DNA of 64,000 bases from Pseudonocardia kunmingensis. GTDB lineage: Bacteria > Actinomycetota > Actinomycetes > Mycobacteriales > Pseudonocardiaceae. Positions 16,457 through 24,216 of this stretch are shown one piece after another. The stretch is taken from assembly GCF_006716445.1 (NCBI RefSeq), contig NZ_VFPA01000002.1:806001-870000 (forward strand), in the 5' to 3' direction. Position 1 is the stretch's first letter. Each line of letters begins with the position of its first letter. Made by a program: the position numbers and the translations under genes. The notes under the pieces were generated by a model, which was not told the origin of the DNA, made no database searches, and worked only from the letters and a program-made list of their open reading frames with translations.

Positions 16457-17884
16457 ATGGTGCATGTCGCGTCGGAACCGCGCCCGCCGGACGTCGCGGA
16501 AGACAGGTGGAGCGGTCGGCTGGTCGGCTGGCTGGTGATCCTCGTCGGGGCGAACCTGCTGGCCGACCTGGTCATCGTCGCCCCGCTGCTGGCGTTGCCG
16601 GACATGATGCGGCACTTCCAGACCGACCAGGCCGCGTGGCTCAACTCGAGCGCGATGCTGGCGGGCGCGATGTGGGCGCCGCTGCTCGGGCGCACCGCCG
16701 ACATCCACGGCAAGCGCCGGATCCTCGTCGTCACCATGCTCGTCACGCTCGCGGGATCGCTGGTCTGCCTGGTCGCGCCGAACGTCGTCGTCTTCGTGCT
16801 CGGGCGGTTCCTGCAGGGTGCGGCCATGGGGGCGGTGCTGCTCACGGTGGCGATCACCCGGCAGGTCTGCACCCCACGGGTCGGGATGACCGCCGTCGGC
16901 GTCGTGACCACAGGGGCGTCGGTACTGGGGATCCCCGCGATGTTCCTGCTGAACCCGGCGATCGACGCGTTCGGCTACCGGAGCGTCTTCGTCGTCGCCA
17001 CCGCTCTCGCGATGGTCTGCGCGGTCACCGTGCGGCTGTTCATCCCGGAGCCGCCGATCCGTTCCGGCGGGTCGGTCGACCTCGTCGGGGCGCTGCTGCT
17101 CGGTTCCGGTCTGGTCGCGGTGCTCGGCAGCGTCAGCATGGCCCCGGACGTGGGCTGGGCGAACCCGGGTCTGCTGGCCGCGCTGGTCGGCGGCGTCATC
17201 GCGCTGGCCGCCGGGGTGCGGCACGTGCTGCGGGTCCCCGAGCCGATCGTCGACCTGCGTGGGCACAGCGGGTCGCTGGCGTTGACGCTGGGAGCGGTGG
17301 CGCTCACGGCCGGCGCGGTGCAGAGCATGCTGCAGCTGAAGAGCCTCGTCGCGGAAGTGCCGCCCGAGCTCGGCCTCGGCTACGGCCTCGGCGGTGGCGA
17401 CGTGGTGCTCGCGTTGTTCCTGCTGTCCGCGGTCGGGATCATGATCGGTGGTCCGGTGTCGGGTGTCCTCGCGTCCCGGATCGGTCCGGCACGCACGCTG
17501 CTCGCCGGGATCGCGGTGGGCCTGTTGGCCACGTTCGGGATGCTCGTGGGCATCTCGGTGCTCCCGGTCGGGCTGGTCTGCGCCACCCTGCTCGGGGTGG
17601 CCGCCGGCGCGGGCATCGCCTCCAGCTTCAACCTCGCGACCGTCATGACACCGCCCGAGAACCACGGTGCGATCGGCAGCCTGGTGGCGGTCGTGCTCTG
17701 CGTCGGGTCGGTCGTGCTCAACTTCGTCGGCGTGATGCTGCTCAACGCGACCGCCACCGACTCGCTCGTCGCGGGGGTCGCCGCGAACTCGCTGGCCGGG
17801 GTGCAGCTCTACATCCTGATGGGCGGCGGGGCGCTCGTCGCGGCCGCGGTGCTCGCGACCGTGCTGGTGCGCAGGCGCGGGTGA
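16457..17884 (+). CDS. MFS transporter (14-segment drug-efflux type)
   Basis: A 475-residue polytopic membrane protein related to the transporter at 22116-24074: both share the pattern DQAAWLNSSAMLAGAMWAPLL (here) and GPARTLLAGIAVG, and both have ELGLGYGL. The signature between the second and third segments is GRTADIHGKRRILV. It ends shortly after the last membrane segment with VLVRRRG, unlike its paralogue, which carries an extra C-terminal domain. GGAGA precedes ATG 16457. It is convergent with the TetR gene, which ends 1 bp away. Confidence 0.85.
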   Translation: MVHVASEPRPPDVAEDRWSGRLVGWLVILVGANLLADLVIVAPLLALPDMMRHFQTDQAAWLNSSAMLAGAMWAPLLGRTADIHGKRRILVVTMLVTLAGSLVCLVAPNVVVFVLGRFLQGAAMGAVLLTVAITRQVCTPRVGMTAVGVVTTGASVLGIPAMFLLNPAIDAFGYRSVFVVATALAMVCAVTVRLFIPEPPIRSGGSVDLVGALLLGSGLVAVLGSVSMAPDVGWANPGLLAALVGGVIALAAGVRHVLRVPEPIVDLRGHSGSLALTLGAVALTAGAVQSMLQLKSLVAEVPPELGLGYGLGGGDVVLALFLLSAVGIMIGGPVSGVLASRIGPARTLLAGIAVGLLATFGMLVGISVLPVGLVCATLLGVAAGAGIASSFNLATVMTPPENHGAIGSLVAVVLCVGSVVLNFVGVMLLNATATDSLVAGVAANSLAGVQLYILMGGGALVAAAVLATVLVRRRG

Positions 17885-17885
17885 G

Positions 17886-18524
17886 TCACGCGTCCAGCCG
17901 GGCGGCGATCCCGTCGAGGACCATGCCGAGGTGCCGTTCGAACCGCTGGTCGCCGTCGTCCTGGAGGTGCCCGGCCTCCTTGACCAGTGACGCGCCTTCG
18001 CCGAGCCAGGCGTCGCGCTGGTCGATCGAGTAGCGCGCCGGATCGGTCCCGGCGGCCTGGCGCCGCTCCTGCTCCTCGATGACGAAGCCGACGACGAACG
18101 CGGTGACCAGGTCGACGGCGTCGTCGGCGTCGGCGGGCTTCCAGCCGGACGCGGCCCAGCGTTCGAACAACGGCTCCTTCATGCGGACCACGTCCGGGTC
18201 GGTGATCCGGGTGCCGCTGAAGATGCGGGCCCCGTCGCGGTGGAGCAGGTACTCCGCGCGCAGCACGCGGGCGTAGGCGGTGAGGTCGTCGCGCCAGCCG
18301 TCGCCGGGCGGGACCGCGGCGAAGGCGCCTGCGACGCGGCGCATGACCTCGGTGGCCATCTCGTCGAGCAGCTCCTGCTTGTTGCGCACGTGCCAGTAGA
18401 GCGCGGGTGCGCGGACGTCCAGCCGGGAGGCGAGCGCGCGGACGGTGAGGGCGTCCATGCCCTGGTCGTCGAGGAGTTCGAGCGCCGCCGTGACGATCCG
18501 CTCCCGGGTGATGCCCTTGGTCAT
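17886..18524 (-). CDS. TetR family regulator (TetR_C-type)
   Basis: A 212-residue repressor. The HTH reads ERIVTAALELLDDQGMDALTVRALASRLDVRAPALYWHV, the ALYWHVRNK form typical of tetracycline-repressor relatives. ATG 18524 is taken as start. An in-frame GTG at 18533 would lie inside the operator, and AAGG lies suitably placed for 18524. It is divergent from the MDR gene at 18591 and separated from it by the operator module. The same module upstream of the MFS gene at 13608 suggests a second, distant target. Confidence 0.85.
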   Translation of the reverse strand: MTKGITRERIVTAALELLDDQGMDALTVRALASRLDVRAPALYWHVRNKQELLDEMATEVMRRVAGAFAAVPPGDGWRDDLTAYARVLRAEYLLHRDGARIFSGTRITDPDVVRMKEPLFERWAASGWKPADADDAVDLVTAFVVGFVIEEQERRQAAGTDPARYSIDQRDAWLGEGASLVKEAGHLQDDGDQRFERHLGMVLDGIAARLDA

Positions 18525-18526
18525 GG

Positions 18527-18583
18527 TTGACACCTTAACGCCGTTCAGGCATGCTGGCTACAGCGTTGAACTTAGTTAAGGAG
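18527..18583. promoter_or_regulatory. TetR-type operator/promoter module, copy 2 (divergent)
   Basis: TTGACA (18527-18532), CCTTAAC-gcc-GTTC (18533-18546), CATGCT (18550-18555), then GAAC-tta-GTTAAGG (18568-18581). The two inverted 14-bp elements are 35 bp apart, against 34 bp in copy 1. The right-hand element merges into the ribosome-binding site of the MDR gene, and the left-hand one reaches the ribosome-binding region of the TetR gene. This would let one repressor block both divergent genes. Confidence 0.6.
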
Positions 18584-18590
18584 AGTCCTG

Positions 18591-19550
18591 ATGCGTGCTG
18601 CAGTCGTCACCGCCCCCGATGCGCCACCCGCCTGCGCCGACTTCCCCGAGCCGACCGTCCCGCCCGGCCACGAGCCGCTGCACCTCGTCGGAGCCGGCTT
18701 GCACAACATCGTTCGCGGGCTGGCCACCGGGCGGCACTACGGCCGCGGGCAGATGACGTACCCGCTGGTGCCGGGGATCGACGCGGTCGCCCGCACCGGC
18801 GACGGGCGCCTCGTCTACACCGGCTACGCGCGTCCGCCCTACGGCACGATGGCCGAGCGGCTGTTCGCTCCCTTCCAGGCGGAGGTTCCGGCGGGGGCGG
18901 ATCCGCTCGCGATCGCCGCGGGCATGAACCCCGGCCTGTCGGGCTGGATGGTTCTCACCGCGCGGCGCAAGGAACTGGGGGCGCTGGGCACCGTGCTGGT
19001 GCTGGGCGCCACCGGGATGTCGGGCAGCCTGGCCGTGCAGGGCGCGCTGGCGCTCGGAGCGGAGCGGGTCATCGCCGCCGGGCGCGATCCGGAGGCGCTG
19101 GAGCGGCTGCGCGGTGCGGGAGCGACGACCGTGTCGCTGTCCCACGACGGGCCCGACGGCCTAGAGGCGGCCTTGGCCGACGCGGTGTCCGAGACGTCGC
19201 CCGGTCTCGTCCTGGACTACCTGTGGGGGCCCGTCGCCGAGGCCGCTTTCGCCGCGCTGGGCCGCAGCGGCGAGGACACCGAGGCGAACACGGCCTACGT
19301 GCAGATCGGCTCGCTCGCGGGCCTGGAGGCATCGCTGCCCGCGGACCTGCTGCGCAGCCGGCGGATCCGGATCACCGGGAGCGGCGCCGGATCGGTGACC
19401 GCCGAGGAGATGCTCGCCGAGGCGCCCGAGGTCATGGCCCGGTTCGCCGACGGATCCCTGCACCTGCCCTACACCGCGTTCCCGCTGAGCCGGGTCGGTG
19501 CGGCGTGGGCGCACACCGGCCGCAGCCGCGCCGTCGTCGTGCCGGACTGA
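18591..19550 (+). CDS. MDR family quinone/alkene oxidoreductase-like protein
   Basis: A 319-residue medium-chain dehydrogenase/reductase without obvious zinc ligands. The N-terminal GroES-like half contains YPLVPGIDAVARTGDG. The Rossmann half has VLVLGATGMSGSLAVQGALALGAERVIAAGRD. Relatives reduce quinones or enones with NADPH. AAGGAG ends 7 bp before ATG 18591 and overlaps the operator. It is the first gene of a probable operon with the two FAD monooxygenases that follow, 13 bp downstream, and directly under control of the divergent TetR. Confidence 0.8.
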   Translation: MRAAVVTAPDAPPACADFPEPTVPPGHEPLHLVGAGLHNIVRGLATGRHYGRGQMTYPLVPGIDAVARTGDGRLVYTGYARPPYGTMAERLFAPFQAEVPAGADPLAIAAGMNPGLSGWMVLTARRKELGALGTVLVLGATGMSGSLAVQGALALGAERVIAAGRDPEALERLRGAGATTVSLSHDGPDGLEAALADAVSETSPGLVLDYLWGPVAEAAFAALGRSGEDTEANTAYVQIGSLAGLEASLPADLLRSRRIRITGSGAGSVTAEEMLAEAPEVMARFADGSLHLPYTAFPLSRVGAAWAHTGRSRAVVVPD

Positions 19551-19563
19551 GAGGGGAAGAGCC

Positions 19564-20784
19564 ATGCAGAAGAGGGCACTGGTGGTGGGGCTCGGGATCG
19601 CGGGGATGTCCGCGGCGATCGGGCTGCGCCGGGCGGGGTGGACGCCGGTGATCGTCGAACGGGCGCCCGAGCGTCGGACCTGGGGCTACTACATCTTCAT
19701 GTTCCAGGAGGGTTTGCAGGCCGCGGCCGACCTGGGGATCGCCGAGCACCTGCACACCCGCAACCCGGAATGGAGACCGGGCGGGAACTCGTGGACGGTG
19801 GATCGTCGGGGCGGGCGCAAGCCGGCTCTGGGTCTGCTCGACGCTCCCAGCGGGCTGGCATCGGTGCTGCGCAGCGACATCGAGGCCGCGCTGTGGCAGG
19901 GCATCGTCGGTGACGGGACCGGGGACGCGGTCGAGGTGCGGTTCGCGACCACTCCGGTCGAGATCACCCAGGGCCCCGGCGGGGTGCAGGTCCTGCTCGA
20001 GGACGCAGGCGCCGGGAAGCGGTACCGCGAGGACTTCGACCTCGTGGTCGGCGCGGACGGGATGCGCTCGAGCGTGCGCCGGATGGTGTTCGGTCCGGAC
20101 GAGGACTACATGGTCAACTGGAAGGCGATGATCTGCGCCTTCCAGCTGAAGGAACAGGTGCCCTCCTACGAGGCGAGCGACAGCATCCTCGTCGCGCGCC
20201 CCAAGCGTGCGGTGTGGGTGTTCGGACTCGCCGACCACGCGCCCTGCGCGTGGTTGACCTACCGCACCGAGGACGTCCCGGACCGGTTCGCCGGCGGGTC
20301 GGCGGTCGAGCAGCTGCGCGCGGTCTTCTCCGGGATGGACGACGACCCCGTGGTGCGCCACGTCCTGGACTCCCTCGAGGAGGCCCCTGACCACGTGTTC
20401 GACTCGATACACCAGGTGAAGATGCCGCGGTGGAGCGCGGGGCGGGTCGTGCTGGTGGGGGACGCGGCCTGGTGCATGAACACCTACTCGGCGATGGGCT
20501 CCTCGTCTTCGCTGCGCGGCGGCGCCGCACTGGGCGTGGCCTTCGAGGAGCACCCCGACGACATCGCCGCCGCTCTGGCGGCCTATGAGACCGGCCTGCG
20601 TCCCTACATCACCAAGCAGCAGCGCTCCGCACGGGCCAAGCAACAGCGGTTCGTCCCGTCCAGCCGGCCGGTCGAGGTGCTGAGTTCGGTCGTGCTCGAA
20701 CTGATCCGCAAGGTCGTCCACCGCCGGATGACAGCGGAGTACAACGCATCGTCGGCTCCGGCCCTGTCCGGCACGGCGAAGTGA
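19564..20784 (+). CDS. FAD-dependent monooxygenase (PHBH-fold), tandem copy 1
   Basis: A 406-residue class A flavin monooxygenase. The dinucleotide-binding GLGIAG lies at residues 9-14, the DG motif is in VGADGMRSSVRR, and the GD motif is in VVLVGDAAWCMNTYS. Such enzymes hydroxylate aromatic or polyketide substrates with NAD(P)H and O2; antibiotic-inactivating members include TetX- and Rox-type proteins. It is about 80% identical by eye to the next gene, including the C-terminal LSGTxx tail, so the two arose by tandem duplication. GGGGAAGAG precedes ATG 19564. Confidence 0.85.
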   Translation: MQKRALVVGLGIAGMSAAIGLRRAGWTPVIVERAPERRTWGYYIFMFQEGLQAAADLGIAEHLHTRNPEWRPGGNSWTVDRRGGRKPALGLLDAPSGLASVLRSDIEAALWQGIVGDGTGDAVEVRFATTPVEITQGPGGVQVLLEDAGAGKRYREDFDLVVGADGMRSSVRRMVFGPDEDYMVNWKAMICAFQLKEQVPSYEASDSILVARPKRAVWVFGLADHAPCAWLTYRTEDVPDRFAGGSAVEQLRAVFSGMDDDPVVRHVLDSLEEAPDHVFDSIHQVKMPRWSAGRVVLVGDAAWCMNTYSAMGSSSSLRGGAALGVAFEEHPDDIAAALAAYETGLRPYITKQQRSARAKQQRFVPSSRPVEVLSSVVLELIRKVVHRRMTAEYNASSAPALSGTAK

Positions 20785-20789
20785 CGACC

Positions 20790-21980
20790 ATGCGGAAGCG
20801 AGCCCTGGTGGTGGGGCTCGGGATCGCGGGGATGTCCGCGGCGATCGGGCTGCGCCGGGCCGGTTGGACGCCGGTGATCGTCGAACGGGCGCCGGAGCGG
20901 CGTACCGGGGGCTACTTCGTCGCGTTGTTCCCGGAGGGTCGGCAGGCCGCGGCCGACCTCGGGATCGCCGACCACCTGCACACCCGCAACCCGGGCAGGG
21001 AGGGGAGCGCGAACTCGTGGTCGGTGGATCGTCGGGGCAGGCGCAGGCCGGCTTTGGGGTTCCTGGACCAGCCCGGGGGGCCGGCAGCGGTGCTGCGCGG
21101 GGACATCGAGGCCGCGCTGTGGCAGAGCATCACCGGCGTCGAGGTGCGGTTCGCGACCTCTCCGGTCGAGATCACCGAGGGGTCCGCCGAGGTGCAGGTC
21201 CTGCTCGAGAACGCCGACACGCAGTACCGCGAGACCTTCGACCTGGTGGTCGGCGCGGACGGGATGCGCTCGAGCGTGCGCCGGATCGTGTTCGGTCCGC
21301 ACGAGGAGCACCTGACCACGTGGAACGCGATGATCTGCGCGTTCCAGCTGAAGGAGCAGGTGCCCACGTACGAGACGAGCGACAGCATCATCATCGCGCG
21401 CGCCAAGCGGGCGGTGTGGGTGTTCGGGCTCGCCGACCACGCGCCCACCGCGCTGCTGACCTACCGGACCAGGGACATCCAGGAGCAGTTCAGCGGGTCG
21501 CGGGTCGAGCGGCTGCGCGCGGTCTTCTCCGGGATGGACGACCCCGTGGTGCGGCACGTCCTGGACTCCCTGGAGGAGGCCCCCGACCACCTGTTCGACT
21601 CGGTGCACCAGGTGCGGATGCCGCGGTGGAGCACGGGGCGGGTCGTGCTGGTGGGGGATGCGGCGTGGTGCATGAACCTCTACTCGGGCATGGGCGCCAC
21701 GTCCTCGCTGCGCGGCGGCGCCGCACTGGGCGCGGCCGTGGCGGAGCACCCCGACGACCTCGCCGCCGCTCTGGACGCCTATGAGACCGGGCTGCGTCCG
21801 TTCATCACCAAGCACCAGCGCTCCGCGCGGCTCAAGCAGCAGATGTTCGTCCCGTCCAGCCGTCGGGCCGAGGCGCTGCGCTCGGTCCTCGTCGGTCTGG
21901 CCCGCAGGATCCGCGGCCGCCGGCTGGCGACGGAGGCGGGCGGGCCGCAGGTCCCGGCGCTGTCCGGCACGTCGCGGTGA
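20790..21980 (+). CDS. FAD-dependent monooxygenase (PHBH-fold), tandem copy 2
   Basis: A 396-residue paralogue of the preceding gene with the same GLGIAG, VGADGMRSSVRR and VVLVGDAAWCMN motifs. ATG 20790 aligns with the start of copy 1 (MRKRALVV versus MQKRALVV). A GTG at 20781 overlapping the previous stop as GTGA is the alternative and would give translational coupling. The copies differ most around residues 45-60 and where copy 1 has short insertions, consistent with divergence of substrate range. The sequence just after this stop (GTGACGACGG) resembles the junction after copy 1, which marks the duplication unit. Confidence 0.85.
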   Translation: MRKRALVVGLGIAGMSAAIGLRRAGWTPVIVERAPERRTGGYFVALFPEGRQAAADLGIADHLHTRNPGREGSANSWSVDRRGRRRPALGFLDQPGGPAAVLRGDIEAALWQSITGVEVRFATSPVEITEGSAEVQVLLENADTQYRETFDLVVGADGMRSSVRRIVFGPHEEHLTTWNAMICAFQLKEQVPTYETSDSIIIARAKRAVWVFGLADHAPTALLTYRTRDIQEQFSGSRVERLRAVFSGMDDPVVRHVLDSLEEAPDHLFDSVHQVRMPRWSTGRVVLVGDAAWCMNLYSGMGATSSLRGGAALGAAVAEHPDDLAAALDAYETGLRPFITKHQRSARLKQQMFVPSSRRAEALRSVLVGLARRIRGRRLATEAGGPQVPALSGTSR

Positions 21981-22115
21981 CGACGGTGTCCGCGTCGAAT
22001 CCGACGATGCGTGACGCCGGAGCCTGGTGCGCTGCGGGCATCGTGGTGGCCGGGGGGCTCGCGCCCCTGCTCGTGGGGGGTTCGGCCCTGCCGATGATGC
22101 TGGGTCGCGCCGAGC

Positions 22116-24074
22116 TCACTCGTCGTCCCGTGCTTCCTGCGCCCGTTCCCGTGCATCCTCGGCGTCCTCCCGCGCCTGCTCGCGCTCATCGGCCAAGATC
22201 TCGCCGGGGCGCATCACATCGACCATCGCGAACGCACCGACGGCGTCCACCACGATCTCGCGCCCCGGCTCGCTGCAGGCCCGCTCGCACTCGGTGCCGC
22301 CGAACACCACCCGGCCGGCGACCCGGGCGCGCACGCCGTCGGGGACCACGACGTCGACGCTGCCGAGAAGCGCGCCCACCTCCACCCGTTCCTGGTCGGG
22401 CCCGACGGCGACCTGCCGGTAGCCCAGCAGTGCGGTGCCGTCGCCGGCAGTGCTGATCTGGACCCCGAAGAACACCGCCACACCGGCGAGCAGCATCCCG
22501 CCGATCCCGGCGGTGAGACGCAGCGCCCGGGTCCTGGCGCTGCCGCCGGCGGCGGACGAACGGGGCGCACGGTGGCGGGGCGAGGGCGTGATCCGGTGGG
22601 CCGTGGACCCCGGTGCCCGCTCCGCCGCCTCCGCGCTCCTCGGCGCCTGGCGCGGGGCGAACCGCTTCCGCACGAGCACGATCGCGGTCACCGTGGAGAG
22701 GACGAACAGGATCCCGGCGATCAGGATGTAGAGGTACATGCCGGTCGCCGAGTTCTGCGGGGTGCCGTCGATCACGGTGGGGGTGGCGTTCAGCACCGCG
22801 GTTCCGGCGACGGTGACGACAGCGCCTCCGACGGCGAGCATGACCGAGACGAGACCGGAGACCACGCCGTGCCGCTCGGGCGGTGCGAGCCCGGTCGCCA
22901 GGTTGAACCCGGAGGTGTTGATCGCGCCCGCGGCCGTCCCGAGCAGCCCGAAGCCGGCGACCGCAAGTGGGAACGACGACACCCCCGCCAGCATCGTGAG
23001 GGTGCCCACCGTCCCGATCGCGATACCGCCCAGCAGGGTCCGCGCGGGGCCGATCCGGGTGGCGAGCCATCCGGCGAAGATGCCACCGAGGACGATGCCG
23101 GGCGCGGGTGCTGCGAACAGCAGGGCGTTCGGTCCGGCGTCTTTCAGCCCGTATCCGAGCCCGAGTTCCGGCGGCACCGAGGCGATGAGGTCCGTCAGCT
23201 GGATCACGGCCTGGAAGGAGCCCGCGGCCAGCACGATGGCCAGCAGCGTCAGGAGGAGCGGTCTGCTCAGGGCCCGGATGTCGACGATGGGCTCGTCGAC
23301 CCGTAGGGCCAGGATCCCCCAACCGGCCAGGGCGGCGACGCCGGCCACGAGGAGGGCGATCATGCCTCCGGACAGCCACCCGAGGTCCTGCCCGAGGCTG
23401 GCGTAGCCGAGCACGCCGGCGAGGCCGCCGCCGAGCAGGAGCGCCCCGCTCACGTCGACCCTGCCGTTGCTGCGGATGGGGGACTCCGGGATGAACAGGC
23501 GAATGCACAGCGCGGCGGCCGCAGCCAGGGCGACCGACACGACGAACACGCTCTGGAAGCCGAACCGGTCGATGAGCGGCTCCATCAGGAACGGTTCGAC
23601 GATTCCGATGATCGCGGAGGCGGAGGTCACGATCCCGATCGCGGTCATCGCCACCCGGGGGGCGCTGATCTGGCGCGTGAGCGCCACCGTGAGGAACACG
23701 ACGGCCATGGCGGAGCCCTGGAGGAGTCGCCCCAGCAGGAAGATCCCGATGTTGGGTGCGACGAGGCAGAGCACCGAGCCCGCGCCGGCGACGAACAGCG
23801 TGATGAGGAGCACGTGGCGCTTGCCGAAGATGTCGGCGCTCTTCGCGAGCAACGGTGACCAGATGGCGCCCGCCAGCAGCGCGCTCGAGTTCAGCCAGGC
23901 GACCTGGTTGGTGCCGAAGTGCTCGAGGATCTCCGACGTGACCATCTGGGGAGTCGTGAGGACCGTGTCGGCGACGCGGTTGGCGAGGACGAGGACGACC
24001 ACCCAGCCGATGAGCCGCGCACTCCACCGGCGCTCCTCGACGACGGGATCGAGCTCGACGGTTGCGTCATTCAC
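22116..24074 (-). CDS. MFS transporter fused to a C-terminal LiaF-like domain
   Basis: A 652-residue protein. Residues 1-472 are a 14-segment MFS exporter (DTVLTTPQMV, VAWLNSSALLAGAIWSPLLAKSADIFGKRH, GPARTLLGGIAIG) paralogous to the gene at 16457. After the cytoplasmic VRKRF comes a Pro/Ser/Arg-rich linker, an extra membrane segment at about 521-541, and a beta-rich domain with ALLGSVDVVVPDGVRARVAG, the pattern of the LiaF/DUF1707-associated C-terminal domain. This domain has two cysteines, and a highly charged Glu/Arg tail closes the protein. No stop interrupts the frame. GTG 24074 has AGGAG upstream. The extra domain would lie outside the membrane by topology counting. Confidence 0.8.
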   Translation of the reverse strand: MNDATVELDPVVEERRWSARLIGWVVVLVLANRVADTVLTTPQMVTSEILEHFGTNQVAWLNSSALLAGAIWSPLLAKSADIFGKRHVLLITLFVAGAGSVLCLVAPNIGIFLLGRLLQGSAMAVVFLTVALTRQISAPRVAMTAIGIVTSASAIIGIVEPFLMEPLIDRFGFQSVFVVSVALAAAAALCIRLFIPESPIRSNGRVDVSGALLLGGGLAGVLGYASLGQDLGWLSGGMIALLVAGVAALAGWGILALRVDEPIVDIRALSRPLLLTLLAIVLAAGSFQAVIQLTDLIASVPPELGLGYGLKDAGPNALLFAAPAPGIVLGGIFAGWLATRIGPARTLLGGIAIGTVGTLTMLAGVSSFPLAVAGFGLLGTAAGAINTSGFNLATGLAPPERHGVVSGLVSVMLAVGGAVVTVAGTAVLNATPTVIDGTPQNSATGMYLYILIAGILFVLSTVTAIVLVRKRFAPRQAPRSAEAAERAPGSTAHRITPSPRHRAPRSSAAGGSARTRALRLTAGIGGMLLAGVAVFFGVQISTAGDGTALLGYRQVAVGPDQERVEVGALLGSVDVVVPDGVRARVAGRVVFGGTECERACSEPGREIVVDAVGAFAMVDVMRPGEILADEREQAREDAEDARERAQEARDDE

Positions 24075-24180
24075 GGTGAGTTCTCTCCTGCAGGTCTGGC
24101 GGGTGAAAGTGGTGCCGGTGGACGCCCCGTGCAAGGGCGACGACGCGTGCACCGGGCCTGCTGCACTGCAGGAGGTCTGG

Positions 24181-24206
24181 CAGGTTGGTGACGCAGGTTG
24201 GTGACA
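24181..24206. repeat. Tandem 13-bp direct repeat
   Basis: CAGGTTGGTGAC occurs at 24181 and again at 24194 in the 142-bp gap between the MFS-LiaF gene and the FAD monooxygenase gene, and a related CAGGTCTGG lies nearby on both sides. It could be a regulatory repeat or local slippage; the gap holds no other feature I recognise. Confidence 0.5.
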
Positions 24207-24216
24207 CTGGTGCTGT

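Noticed and set aside
21977..22456. Plus-strand frame after the second monooxygenase starting GTG 21977 with a short hydrophobic stretch
   Set aside because: Only the first ~45 residues look membrane-like. The rest runs antisense through the 3' end of the MFS-LiaF gene as Arg/Pro-rich shadow sequence. The start is the duplicated GTGA junction and no family match is seen.
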